Position numbers and translations under genes: made by a program
Part shown: positions 1 through 11,857 of the stretch, piece after piece
How the letters are laid out: each line of letters opens with the position of its first letter
Position numbering within the stretch: position 1 is the stretch's first letter
Notes under the pieces: generated by a model
What the model was told of the DNA's origin: nothing
What the model saw: the letters and a program-made list of their open reading frames with translations, nothing else
The model's database searches: none
Origin: Haliotis asinina
Lineage: Eukaryota > Mollusca > Gastropoda > Lepetellida > Haliotidae
Direction: 5' to 3'
Length of the DNA stretch: 64,000 nucleotides
Assembly: GCF_037392515.1 (NCBI RefSeq)
Contig: NC_090281.1
Coordinates: forward strand, 55,530,753-55,594,752

Positions 1-704
1 GTGTTATCTTGCTGAAGCGTGACACGTCGATTTTGCTGTAAGAATGGCAGCACAACAGGACGCAAAACTTGATCAATGTAACCTTGAGCTGTTAAGTTTG
101 CATCGAAGACTACCAGCTGTGTCGTCAAATCTCTGCATATGCTGCCCCAGACCAGGACACTCCCAAAACCGAAAGGAATCGTCTCTTGAATGCTGAGGGT
201 GCTGTTCTCTCAACTCTACGACGGTAGACTCGAACCCGACCATCTGCACGGAATAACTGAAAATGGCTTTCATCAGTCAACAGAATCCGTTGCTAATTCC
301 GATCGTGCCACAGTACGGGCCCACCTCAGTCTGTCATGTCGACGACGAGGGGTCAGGGTCATCCCAAGGAATGGTCGATAAGCACGAATGCCATGTCTCA
401 GTCGTCTTGTAACTGTTCTTCGACTGACCACATGATTCAACGATGGTGCTGCTGATGACGTCACAGTGATGAAGCGATTACGAAGATGCAATAAACGCAG
501 GTAGCGGTCTTTATTGTCGGTGGTAACCCGTGGCCTGCCGTTCCTTGGCCTGTCAGCAGTGCTACCTGTTTGCCTCAGTCTTGTCTACAGCCTTGCTATT
601 GTTATTCGAGTGCAACCAAAGATTCTTGCCACATGGGCATGTCTGGCTCCCAGTTGAAGCACACCAATCGCCCTCTCTCGCTCTTCTGCAGATAATCTCA
701 GCAT
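1..704 (-). mobile_element. Tc1/mariner-like transposase, N-terminal and central part, decayed
   Basis: On the minus strand an ATG at 704-702 opens a Tc1-type transposase. The helix-turn-helix region reads MLRLSAEERERAIGVLQ, followed by the linker GSTADRPRNGRPRVTT. Next come RTVTRRLRHGIRAYRP and TLTPRRRHDRLRWAR, then the catalytic-core stretch LLTDESHFQLFRADGRVRVY near 290-230. This order is the usual one for Tc1 transposases. The copy is dead: there is a TAG in the HTH region (ARL*TRL) and a reading-frame change just before the TDES motif. Its C-terminus lies beyond the window's left edge. The terminal inverted repeat was not identified. Confidence 0.85.
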
Positions 705-1042
705 GTCAGTTGAAGTAATCTTCATGTTTATGGTCTTGGAATACTGACTGCAGGATTTTTATACCCATTGCCATTTCGCTCATGTGATGCTCGTGCATTA
801 CATTTTTCATCACTAAAACTGGTTTTCGCGGGAACCAGTGCATTTTCACATAACTCGTGCTCAAATTGTTGTGTGTTGTGTTTTGGTGATATGTTTATGC
901 AACCAGGAAACAACATTCAGTTCCAATATTCAAAATACTGGAATCTGAAATTACCCTCCTTCCTTCACGACGGGGTATCCATCGTTGTGATGAGCTGACT
1001 TTTTCTTGATCAGGGTATGGTTACCCCATTTTGTCTGTAGCG

Positions 1043-1169
1043 CTGAATATTAGGCTTATAACCGTAACACGGTGGTATCCTAGGGCGTTGGCAACAGCAA
1101 TGTGTGTCGACCCCACCTTCGCCATCCCAATGGCTCTGTCTCCCTGTCGTTGGCTGTTAAGTGTGGCAT
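1043..1169 (-). mobile_element. Second Tc1-like transposase N-terminal relic
   Basis: The minus strand from the ATG at 1169 gives MPHLTANDR. After a one-base frame change it continues GDRAIGMAKVGSTHIAVANA and LGYHRVTVISL. This aligns by eye with the Tc1 helix-turn-helix (compare ERERAIGVLQLG in the neighbouring copy at 704-588). Only the N-terminal roughly 40 residues are visible. It lies in the same orientation just upstream of the larger copy, so two different Tc1-like insertions sit side by side. Confidence 0.6.
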
Positions 1170-2507
1170 ATTTCTCCTACTTGTGTATCATACATCCTAG
1201 TCTCTTTATACCATATAGAATCATTCTACACGTGAAAGTGATGAAAATAAAGCTTGAATATTACTATATTTTGGCGACTGACATTGCCTTGTGTAAACAG
1301 AAAATGGAAAATTGTTGCTTTGCAAGCAAATATGTTAACAAAGATAATTTAATTTTAAATCTTCCTTAAAACTTTTTCACAGTATAAAAGACACGTTTAC
1401 TTGCTTTCACTAATGCAGATCGGCAGTTCTTTTTCAACGCTTGGAAAATGGCGATTTGAAATGGTTTATCTTTGTCTTATATTTCGTCATTTGTCTTATA
1501 TTTCAACCTTTCTTTTGGACATTTTAATCATTGTTATTGGTTTATTTCGGCAATTATTTAGGATAATTTAACTCATCTGAAAAATATGCATTTCACCCAA
1601 AATGATAATGCATTTGAAATTTCTTTCTGATTTGCATAAAGCTGTTTTGTTGGATGTTCTGGTGAACTAATACATTCTAACGTATCTTTGATAGTTGTCA
1701 AGTAATCATAAAGTTAGGGTTGTAACCTTTTGGCGTTTAGTATATTATATGTTCATCAATATTTTGAAGTGGGGTAGAACTGTATATTAATTGATGTCTT
1801 CATCGATTCGTCTATGTTCTATGCATGTCTACAATGGATTCACAACTATAATAGATATGTAAATGTGTGTTCTTAAGATGTTGCACTGGTAAGTCATACA
1901 GGAGGACAGTTGTTCTGTCATCACCACCACGTAGGACACATGCGGGTACCTTGGTACTTCAACTTTGTGTCGAGACTGTCACGTTGCCAGCAACGTCAGT
2001 GGCAGTGTGTACGGACGAAGATGGGGTCTTACTCCACTACACTGCACAAGAATCCATGTTTAGAAGAGGCGAGCGACTGGTGTCTGCAAGAGTTCCTCTC
2101 ACATCGACGGTTTGGTGTTATGCTTTAAAGGAATTTGCGGCGATCATGAATGGCAACCTAAATGCATGACGGTATTACCGTGACAACCTCAGCGATCCAT
2201 CTTCTGGCAATAAACAACTCAAACTGTTCAGAATTACTATGGCAACCACAACGTTCAGGTTCTGCCAGATCCTTTGATGTGAACACTGGTGGGACCAGAG
2301 CACTGGATTGGTCCAACGCGTATCGGTCGTTTGTGAATATAAAACGTACTGTTATGAGCTAATGAGTGATGTATCAGTCAAACTCTGTATCTGGTTACTT
2401 GTTTTGTCAGTTCTATTGCAATGTTTATGTTCATAGTATACGTGCTTTTCTATCTTTAACTGCCATTCAATGCTCATATCCACTCACAATGCCGGATGTT
2501 GTTGTCA
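1170..2507. other. No gene recognised
   Basis: AT-rich sequence with only short frames without recognisable domains. A frame at 1867-2169 (100 codons) resembles nothing I know and has no convincing splice context. Confidence 0.5.
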
Positions 2508-2695
2508 GTATGTGTACTTGTAGGACATGAAACTAATTTGAGTAGCTGTAGGACGGGACACTAATAATTAAGTGTACCTGTAGGAGGTGACACTAATATG
2601 TGTGCCTGTCGGACGGAACACTAACATGAGCATCTGTAGGACGTGACACTAATATGTGCAGCTGTAGGGGGTGACACTAATATGTGTACCTGGAC
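2508..2695 (+). repeat. 28-bp minisatellite, block 1
   Basis: About six diverged copies of a 28-bp unit. Its core reads gacactaatatgtgtagctg, and the unit begins with taggacgtg. It is the same unit as the blocks at 4696, 5822 and 6857. Confidence 0.9.
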
Positions 2696-4695
2696 GTGAT
2701 CACATACTTCGGATGTTTTCGAGTAGGAACTGTTTGCTTCTGAACAGCAAAGAGAAGGTTTCTTCTTCTGCTACTAGCTCTTCTTCAATGTGGACATTAC
2801 TGATGTTTCTCTCGGTAAGGCAATGAATTTTCCCCCTCATACCTTTTACCCTCTATACCGCGAGGTGTAACAAGACACCAGAAGGGAATTTTTCATGAAT
2901 GTGTTCTTGCAGGTGGAACCACGTTCCGTCTTCCTGCACATCCCGGTACATGAGACTGAAAACTGACACATCGTAGATGACGTCCATTATCAATCGAAAT
3001 TTCCACTTGACTTACGCCAACTAAGGTGTCCTCGTTGAAAGCTATATGTACATCCGGTGACTGGTATTTTAATGTAAGCCCAAAGAACCAAAATGTGTCA
3101 CGTATAACATGTAAGATAAGCGCGGATTAACCAGGAACATATACAGTGTTATTCACATTCACTCAAATATCCTTCACCCGACCGTAAGAAGCAATTGTTG
3201 GTTTTCAATCAGCTCGCCCTAATACTTTTATCCAAATATATGGCTTCCTGTTAAATTTGGTTCTTCGTCCTGATTCTCCTTCCCAGATTTGGGTACGGCA
3301 TTATATCATCTACCTTGTACCCCTAGTCATCTCATGTTGTGAAACACTGTGTATGTTAAATCCCGGTTGTGATTGCAGTGGACACCTCTGTATCATTGCC
3401 CAATGGTAAACCATTCCATTATACATTCCGGTGACCTTTACCCCCATATCCGTCCAGCCTTAAACAATATTCGCACTGTTGACGGTGTGTATTAGACGCT
3501 CAGTGTACGTCTTATGGGATTCGAACTTGGGATGTCAGGGAGCTAAACATTAACCATTTGCCTACCACACTACGTGTATCATTATAAAGTGAATACAATT
3601 AAGTTGTGTGTCATTTCTATCTCGACTTGTTGGCTACGTGTCATCGGGGACAACGTGGCGAAACCCACATATGCGATGGTCATCGTAAATCTGAGGTAAG
3701 AGTTAACCCTCACCGGGTTCCCTTACCTGAACAAGAGACAAACCTATAATTACAAAAAAATAGTGCAGAACTCCAGGTGGCATAGTCTGTCCTACAGACC
3801 CTGAAGTAAATATATTCAAGAAAGCCCATGCAATCCTAGAAAATGTGACAAGTCTAGATTTCCTAAGAAAGTCTAAGGGCTCCATTTCATTATATTATTT
3901 TTTTTCATTTCAGAGACTAGTTGTTTATCAACAGGTGACGTGGCAAACTATATTCCCACATGCCTAACTATACTGATATTGACATCGATGTATGTTGATT
4001 TACGTCAATATCCTGCTGACCTACATCGCGATGAATTACGCATCACAGTGCACTTGCTGACACGCCAGGTTTACATTCCCAATGCCCGTCATGCACATAA
4101 AATGAAACATACAACTTTATGGATGACAACTTCTTATTAGCTGTGTAGAGCGACGTTTAGGTGAACATTCTTACATCGATATCAAGCTAAAAGTGAATAC
4201 AATCGGATGATGTGAGGTACGTATACACAGTGTGTTTCGGCAGATAACAGTAACAGCATGTAATTAAGTAACAACTGAAACATAATAGGGAGAGGCCAGT
4301 GGGAGACTAGGTCCAATAAATGAGACTGGTGATGAAGTCAATATACAAGGGGGTTAAGTTGTAACAACAGGCTGATTAGATGCCTTTACAGAGTCTATAC
4401 TTGATAAATTCTTCATATGCTGATGGTCAAACGTTTGTGTCGGCGGATTTACATGGTTTCCAAACGCTTCCTTTTTGTGAAGTTTGATATATATGATCTC
4501 GAATGTGTCAAACCGAATCTGAAAATGTCATGTGCATGCCTCAGTTACATAATCCCCTTCACAAAGCCATATGAAAGCGATTTTTTCCTATCCCGTTTCC
4601 GCCAGTATTTCAATCAAATAACCGCTTTGATGTTTGATGCATAAAACATGGGTACATAGGACATACGTATGACTGTATGGTTTAACAGATCTGCG
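2696..4695 (+). repeat. Long spacer segment, copy 1 of a duplicated composite
   Basis: Bases about 2690-3345 and about 4515-4695 are repeated at 6060-6730 and 6740-6856, in the same order and orientation. The roughly 1.17 kb between them (3346-4514) is present only here, so copy 2 has lost it or copy 1 has gained it. Both copies lie between 28-bp minisatellite blocks. I recognise no gene inside. Confidence 0.85.
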
Positions 4696-5400
4696 TGGCT
4701 GCAGGGCGCGACACTAATATGTCTACCTTTAGGACGGGACACTAATATGTGCGTCTGTAGGAGGTGACACTAATATGTATACCTGCAGGAGGTAACACTA
4801 ATACGTGCATATGTAGATGGTGACACTAGCATGTATATCTGTATGACTGGACACTAACGTTTGTACCTGCAGGAAGTGACACTGATATGTGTAGCTATAA
4901 GACGTAACACTAATATGTGTAGCAGGATCATGAGACACTAATATGTGTACTTGTATGAGGTGGCACTAATATGTCCATTTGTAGGACGTGACACTAATAT
5001 GTGTAGCTGTAGGACGTGACATTAATATGTGTAGCTGTAGGACGGGACACTAATATGTGTAGCTGTAGGACGTGACACTAATATGTGTAGCTGTAGGACG
5101 GGACACTAATATGTGTAGCTGTAGGAAGTGACACTGATATGTGTACCTGCATGTTGGGACACTAATATATGTATCTGCAGGACGCGACACTAATATGTGT
5201 AGCTGTAAGATGTGACACCAGTACGTGTACCTCTGTAGGACGTGACACTAAAGTGTGTAGCTGTAGGACGGGACATTAGTATGTGCAGCTGTAGGACGGG
5301 ACACTAATATGCTAATATGTGCATCTGTAGGAAGTGACACTAATATGTGTAGCTGTAAGATGTGACAGCAGTATGTGTAGCTGTATGATGGGTGTTACTA
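4696..5400 (+). repeat. 28-bp minisatellite, block 2
   Basis: About 25 copies of the 28-bp unit in tandem. They are most regular around 4970-5120, where adjacent units differ only at a T/G (gacgtgacac versus gacgggacac). Confidence 0.95.
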
Positions 5401-5821
5401 GTGTGTATTTTCTGTATATTTTGTCATTAATGAAGTAATAATTATTATTGGGGCACACACATTCACATAACTGGATGATATACATCACTGCCAAAGCTTG
5501 ATCATCAAAACCCGTCAACGCCTGAATCTACATTATCTGTTGTCAGACCGATCGCTGTGTTTACATTCTGCATAGTTGATTATCTCTCGCATTAAGACTT
5601 TGGTGAGTTTGCTACTAAATATATCTTGTGACCCATTGCCTTAGATTTTGTCTCACTTATATTGTATTTGAAATCTGCATTGTGAAATTGACTTGGGACC
5701 TTGTATACCTTGCTCTCGTTGCATAATAACACATAGTTTGGACGTTTGTGACTTGTCTTTGTTCTGTTTTGCTGGTTCACAAGGGGATTTCTTGCATCGT
5801 TTGTCGCGGTACATTCTTAAC
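5401..5821. other. Unique spacer between minisatellite blocks
   Basis: Non-repetitive sequence of about 420 bp. I see no gene, and it is not found in the other copy of the composite. Confidence 0.5.
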
Positions 5822-6072
5822 CGTAACATGAGACACTGATATGTGTGCTTGTATGAGTTGGCACTGATATGTGTAGCTGTAAGACATGGCACTAATATGA
5901 CATATGATACTAATATGTGTAGCTGTAGGACAGGTCACTAATATGTGTAGCTGTAGGACGGGGCACTGATATGTGCATCTGTAGGGTGTGACACCAATAT
6001 GTGTAGCTGTAGAGGGTGACACTCATATGTATACTTGTAGGAGATGACACTGATATGTATGTCTGTAGGACG
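5822..6072 (+). repeat. 28-bp minisatellite, block 3
   Basis: About nine diverged copies of the same 28-bp unit. They run into the sequence gtgatcacatacttcggatg, which also ends block 1 near 2697. Each copy of the composite therefore starts at an equivalent junction. Confidence 0.9.
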
Positions 6073-6856
6073 TGATCACATACTTCGGATGTTTACGAGT
6101 AGGAAGTGATTGCTTCTGAACAGCAAAGAGAAGGTTTCTTCTTCTGCTACTAGCTCTTCTTCAATGTGGACATTACTGATGTTTCTCTCGGTAAGGCAAT
6201 GTGTTATCCTCCTCATACCTTTTGCCCTCTATACCGCGAGGTGTAACAAGACACCAGAAGGGAATTTTTCATGAATGTGTTCTTGCAGGTGGAACCACGT
6301 TCCGTCTTCCTGCACATCCCGGTACATGAGACTGAAAACTGACACATCGTAGATGACGTCCATTATCAATCGAAATTTCCACTTGACTTACACCAGCTCG
6401 TGGGAAGGTGTCCTCGTTAAAAGCTATAAGAATATCAAGTGACTGATCTATTTATGTGAACCCAAAGAACCAAAATGTGTCTTGTGCCAAAATGTATAAC
6501 ATGTACGATAAGCGCGGATCAACCAGGAACATATACAGTGTTATTCACATTCACTCAAATATCCTTCACCCGACCGTAAGAAGCAATTGTTGGTTTTCAA
6601 TCAGCTCGCCCGAATACTTTTATCCAAGTAAATGGCTTCCTGTTAAATTTGGTTCCTCCTCCTGATTCTCCTTCCCAGGTTTGGGTACGACATTATATCA
6701 TCTACCTTGTACCCCTAGTCATCTCATGTTAAATATCCGGGTTGTCATGTGCATGCCTCAGTTACATCATCCCCGTGTGAATATGAATTTGGTGTTTGAT
6801 GCATAAAAGGTGGGTACATATGACATATGTATGACTGTATGATTTAACAGATCTGC
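6060..6856 (+). repeat. Long spacer segment, copy 2 of a duplicated composite
   Basis: Near-identical to 2690-3345 plus about 4515-4695, with the middle 1.17 kb absent at the junction near 6735. The stretch at about 6230-6390 is identical or nearly so to 2870-3010, whereas the flanks differ by scattered changes and small indels. Confidence 0.85.
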
Positions 6857-7575
6857 GTGCCTTTAGGACGGGACATTAATATGTGTAGCTGTAAGACGTG
6901 ACACTAGTATGTGTACCTGTATGATGAGACACTAATATGTGTACTTGTAAGAGGTGGCACTAGTATGTGTACCTGTATGATGAGACACTAATATGTGTAC
7001 TTGTAAGAGGTGGCACTAGTATGTGTACCTGTATGATGAGACACTAATATGTGTACTTGTAAGAGGTGGCACTAGTATGTGTACCTGTATGATGAGACAC
7101 TAATATGTGTAGTTATAGGACGTGACACTAATGTGTGTAGCTGTAAGACGTGACACTAGTATGTGTACCTGTATGATGAGACACTAATATGTGTACTTGT
7201 AAGAGGTGGCACTAATATGGGTATCAGTAGGACGTGACACTAATATGTGTAGCTGTAGGACGTGACACTAATATGTGTAGCTGTAGGACGTGACACTAAT
7301 ATGTGTAGCTGTAGAATGTGACACTAATATGTGTAGTTGGACACTGGTATATGAAGCAGGATGATGAGACACTAATATGTGTACTTGTAAGAGGTGGCAC
7401 TAATATGTGTATCCGTAGGACGTGTCACTAATATGTGTAGCTGTAGGACGTGACACTAATATGTGTGACTGTAGAGGGTGACACTAATATGTGTGTCTGT
7501 CGGACGTGACACTAATATGTGTAACTGTATGACGTGACAAAGATACCTGAGTCTGTAGGGCGTGACAAATGTGTG
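6857..7575 (+). repeat. 28-bp minisatellite, block 4, with a 56-bp higher-order unit
   Basis: About 25 copies of the 28-bp unit. From about 6909 to 7100 the units alternate as A-B pairs: one carries tgtatgatgagacac and the next tgtaagaggtggcac. This makes a 56-bp dimer repeated almost perfectly about four times. It fits recent amplification of a two-unit block by unequal exchange or slippage. Confidence 0.93.
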
Positions 7576-8800
7576 TGTCAGTATTACTTGACTTGGCCTA
7601 AATCCATGTGAATAAACACGTCATTTCCATAATCGAAAGAAAGTTTAGACTGGACAGAGCATTTTCTCGAGAGAGAAAATTGGGTGCATCCACCAAATCA
7701 GTTGAATGATAATCACCCCGTTGTTGCCCTGTTGCACTGGTGGCTTTGATAGATTTGGAATTCTGAATAAAATATTTTTGGCGCTTCCATGGCCATTTGC
7801 CCCAAGCACATGATGCTGTAGCACAGAAACAAAGATACGCATAGACGGATCCAGGTGAGGGGATGAAATCAGATTCGATCTGTGCATGTCTAACCAGACC
7901 TGCCTGAGGGGGAAACGTCACTTAACAAGGAACAAGGAAGTACATTATGTACTGTTGATCCGACATTTAGTCTTTCAGAATCATTCATGTTTTAAAGATC
8001 CTGGGAATTAGATTTCCACTCACGTAGACGATTTCCGCACTGTTGGCAGAACACAGCATTCTGTAGTTTTCAGGGTTGTTAAATATTGCCAAACAACAAC
8101 TGTATCAATGCAGCAGAGTCCTTGCGTACGGGGGACCTATGTTACTAGTATTCATTGCCTGCACAAGACGTAAATCACAAGTGGACGCTACAGCTAGGTC
8201 ACAACTCAAGAGAGAACAAATTGTTTCAACTACTCCTGCCAACAAAACTAGATTTTACCCCCATCCTCACGGCATTGCATATCGACTTGTCAGCCAGCTC
8301 ATGCCATTCTGTCATTTTAATTAATTACTCTTATTCACGTTAATGCATATATACATTAATAACAATAATTTGTCACTTCATGAACATAACCAAACTGTCC
8401 GTGCACGTGCATATTGACGCTTAAACACTGTAGGAACATAAATTACGTTTCCAAAAACAAGGAGTCTCAAACTTGTAATAAACAAAACAAGAACACGAAA
8501 AACCGACTCGAAACAAGGCTGAATGAAACAAGAAACAATATCTCCTGAATAGAACTACTTTGCTTTAAATACCAGCCATCAAAGCAATAAAAGGCAAAAT
8601 TCAGAATTCAAAAATGAAAACATCATCAAAGAACACTACTTTTCCGAGTCATTCATTCCACTTGGACCAAGTTAAAAATTAGGACGGAATGGAAAAAAAT
8701 AGAGGGAAAAGAGAAATAATTTCAAATTAAAGTAAAATAGAGTGACTGAATTAAGCTTCACACTGTAATATAACGATACCAGGAAATGGGTTTCGCATAT
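7576..8800. other. No gene recognised
   Basis: Only frames of about 107 codons or fewer, without recognisable domains (for example minus strand 7921-7598). I see no repeat family and no splice-bounded exon. Confidence 0.45.
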
Positions 8801-8856
8801 TATATGGGGAATCGAACCCGCGTTTACAACGCTTTAACCACTAGGCAATCAGCAAA
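8801..8856 (-). mobile_element. SINE-A, tRNA-like head fragment
   Basis: The minus strand shows the tRNA-like promoter: an A-box region (cctagtggttaaagcgtt) and a B box (gggttcgattcccc). Only the head is recognisable; the SINE body and tail are missing. Confidence 0.6.
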
Positions 8857-10008
8857 ATAGAACGTTCCAAACCGATGAATTCTTCAGGAAACCGAGTGCC
8901 GCCAATGGTAGCACTGGTGAGGAACTGCCTAAATCGGATTCCAATAAAAGGATGCAATGGATATTCTTCCTTGGTTCTGCAAACAATCCCTCTCGTCCCA
9001 AAAGGTGATTTGATTGTTCCCAAAACCATTTTCTTGTTACATGTCTGAACAGACAACAAGAAATATTTACAGTTCGTGGTATTAATTAAAAAGATCAAGA
9101 AAGGAATCAGAGAGGGATATTAGGGTTTGCAAGGAACAATCATTGGTTCAGAACAGGCGGCCAGTTCTTTGAAGCGGCAAAAACATACCTTAACCTCTCA
9201 CTGTGTTGCTTAGGCTAAGAAAAAGCTTAAAATATGGCTCTGTGTCTCACGAATGAACTATGTGGTTGACTGAATTTATTGACTTCCTGGTCGACTACTT
9301 GCTTTACACAATCTTTAATGACTTGCTGTTAAATTCAATTTAGTGTGTATTCGCTATGTCATGTGCTAGCATCGGAGGCCACATCCATAAGAAGAGGAAT
9401 ATTTCTGGGTCAGTTCTTTAGTATTGTACTCGTCTCTCAGTACATCAGCCATTTTGAATGCATAACCAAAGGAAGAGTTATCATCCTGGACACCATCAGT
9501 TCAGATTGCTAACAAATTTTATTCACCTCCTTTACATGAATGACACTGAAAAAAGCATTGTCCTTTTCCAATAACACTGACATATTATCATGTCCTTCCA
9601 GCTAGACACACACAACAACCTTCATCAAGACAGAAGGTCCAGTCAGTGTTCTTGGTAGAGGAGTTGTTGGCTATGCTGAGGGTGAGGCAGATATGCTTAT
9701 GTACAAAACCACACATGCTAATTTCCGTCCTTTCGTATTTCTTTGAGAATGCTGGCTGGATATTAGCAATTGTCGAATCCTGTCAGACAATAGAGCCCTC
9801 GATCTTCCGTCACTATTGGTCATTTATCAATTACAACCAGTTTGATTAACGCGGAGGCTCTTCATTACAGAACTTTTGTGTGCAGTAAATTGCGATTTTT
9901 CTAGTTTCCGAACACCCCAGCTCCAGCGAACGCCATCGAGTCTTGTGATCGATGTCTCATCTTGTAGATAAATCTGTTGGCTTGAAATGCGTCTTCAGGT
10001 TCATACGG
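8857..10008. other. No gene recognised
   Basis: AT-rich sequence with no domain-bearing frame or repeat family that I can identify. Confidence 0.45.
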
Positions 10009-10230
10009 TGAGTGAGTTTATTGTTTTACGCTGCACTCAGCAACATTCATGTTATATAGTTAGGCGAATCTGGACCCAAGAATCCAGTAATCAACATGAA
10101 TATAGTTTTTCCCAATTGGGATACGATCATATTTGTCAAACAAGTGAGCGAGCCTGACCACCCGGTCCTGTTAGTGCGTCTTACGTCTTACGTCTTACGA
10201 CAAGCATGGGTGACTGAGGATCAATCTAGC
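10009..10230 (-). mobile_element. SINE-B copy
   Basis: Runs from gtgagtgagttta through cactcagcaacattc, gagcctgaccacccggtcc and cgacaagcatgggtgactga. Relative to other copies it is diverged, and it has a local triplication of cttacgt at 10178-10198. Confidence 0.85.
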
Positions 10231-10335
10231 TATTCTCGAAACATTCGCAGCCTTACGAACGTCTAAGCCCATACTCAACACATTGGCTACGATCAAAGTT
10301 ACGAATTCTTAGGGCTACGAACGTTTCGAGAATAA
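10231..10335. repeat. Palindromic element 1 of a three-hairpin cluster
   Basis: The left arm tattctcgaaacattcg pairs with the right arm cgaacgtttcgagaata with one mismatch. The arms enclose a loop of about 70 bp. No coding content. Confidence 0.75.
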
Positions 10336-10350
10336 GAGCCCAGGGCCAAA

Positions 10351-10428
10351 ATTTTCGAAGCTCTTTAGCGTTAAGTGCCATATATTAACATTAACTTACG
10401 ATCTTAGTGCTAAGAGAGCTTCGAAAAT
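10351..10428. repeat. Palindromic element 2 of a three-hairpin cluster
   Basis: The arm attttcgaagctctttagcg pairs with the end of the element, gctaagagagcttcgaaaat, with a few mismatches. Confidence 0.75.
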
Positions 10429-10441
10429 CTAGGCTAGGGCC

Positions 10442-10539
10442 CACTTGCACAAAGCAATCTTAGCGCTACGACTATCGTATGCCTATGCTGGGGAATGGGA
10501 ATTACAATCATTGTAACGCTGAGATCGCTTTGTGCAAGT
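10442..10539. repeat. Palindromic element 3 of a three-hairpin cluster
   Basis: The arm cacttgcacaaagcaatctt pairs with gagatcgctttgtgcaag at the far end. A second copy of this family is at 20294-20397 with the fuller end GGGCCCACT. Short mirrored ends and no coding content suggest a miniature inverted-repeat element. Confidence 0.8.
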
Positions 10540-11640
10540 CAACACAGTTCTAAGCCCGGTCGGTTTATACAGACAGCATTGTTGACTAATGCTTAGTCTC
10601 TGAATGTATTGAATATTGATAGTAACAAACTAACTCATATAAATTAAAAAGGAGCCCAAGGGAGACCAGAGATTCAAAACCTAGGGAAATCAAGACTATA
10701 GCTTCATTTAAGGCTATAGCATCGCGGAGAGGGCCTGCCAGTGGGGTAGATGTGGTTTAAGGACTATAAAACAGACTAAGAGCATTGTTGAATTTGTTCT
10801 GAAAGGCGTTTGATGTGTTGACCTCGTTGATATTACCTTTTATATAGTGCGTAGACACTACAAGGGATGGCAAGTTGCCAGGTTTTGCGTTTCAGGGCCG
10901 CTATCGCGTTTGTCCATATGCTGGCAAAGTGTTTTGTTCAGGACGGCCGTTTCATTGGTCGTGTGAAAATGAACGTAGGTATGTATAGGTAAAGGCGGAA
11001 GAATCACGTGACGGCAAGCATTACATGATTAAAACTGATGGTTAGATATAGTTCTGTTTGTGCCTTGCGTGCCTTTTTTGCTGAGAGAGATATACAGTGA
11101 CGACCGATTAGTGGAGAAATGCTGAAACGTTTGATAGAAAACAACAATTTTTTTTCGTTTTTTTTTAATTGGAAATTACATAAAGACCCACTTTGTTTTA
11201 GGCTTTAGCATTGATTTGTTAAGTCTGGACAGAGGGGAAATTAATGCGGTTTAGGTACTATGAGACGATCTGAGGGAGAGAGTGAAAAGAGGAGGGAGGG
11301 AGGTATGGGGTGGGAGGGTATAAACCGTGACCCATGATTACCGATCATACAAAATATGATTACACGTTTTTGTTTTATAATAATAACTCGGCCATTTCTT
11401 TAACTAGTCCTCGAACTAAAACAGACCTAACTCATTCAGTAAAAATATAACTACGTTTTCCATTAGCACCTTTCCCTTTAATCACGGTTACATCCGTGTA
11501 TGACAACTGGAAATTCACGGCTGTCTCTTCTAAGAAAACACCTGCAGGATGGTCCGTTAGGTATTTCACAATGTTGAACGGCGTTAAGCTCCTCTACATG
11601 CCCCTACCGCGCTAACTACACAGCGAGAGGTATGCCTACA
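10540..11640. other. Upstream region of CD225 gene 1, no other gene seen
   Basis: No domain-bearing frame. The last 250 bp before the inferred start codon (about 11580-11857) are richer in CpG than the surroundings. They would hold the promoter and 5' UTR of the gene starting at 11858, but no TATA box or initiator could be fixed. Confidence 0.4.
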
Positions 11641-11857
11641 ACACTGTAAGGAGAACCAGACAAGACACGAGAAGGCGGGGCCTCTTCTGACCTTGCGCAA
11701 CACAGCCCGTACGTCAACAGGCGTAAACAGCCGAACTAGCTTCGCGTAAATAGCCGAGTCGGTCTTGATCCTCTATCAGTTCGCCTGCCCGTACACTCAG
11801 AAGCCATCTGTTTCAGGGCCCCAACATTCCACAGCGAGTCGGATTTAATCGAAAAAC

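Noticed and set aside
2508-7575. Possible CRISPR array (28-bp repeats)
   Set aside because: The units are directly adjacent with no spacers, and the genome is eukaryotic. It is a minisatellite.
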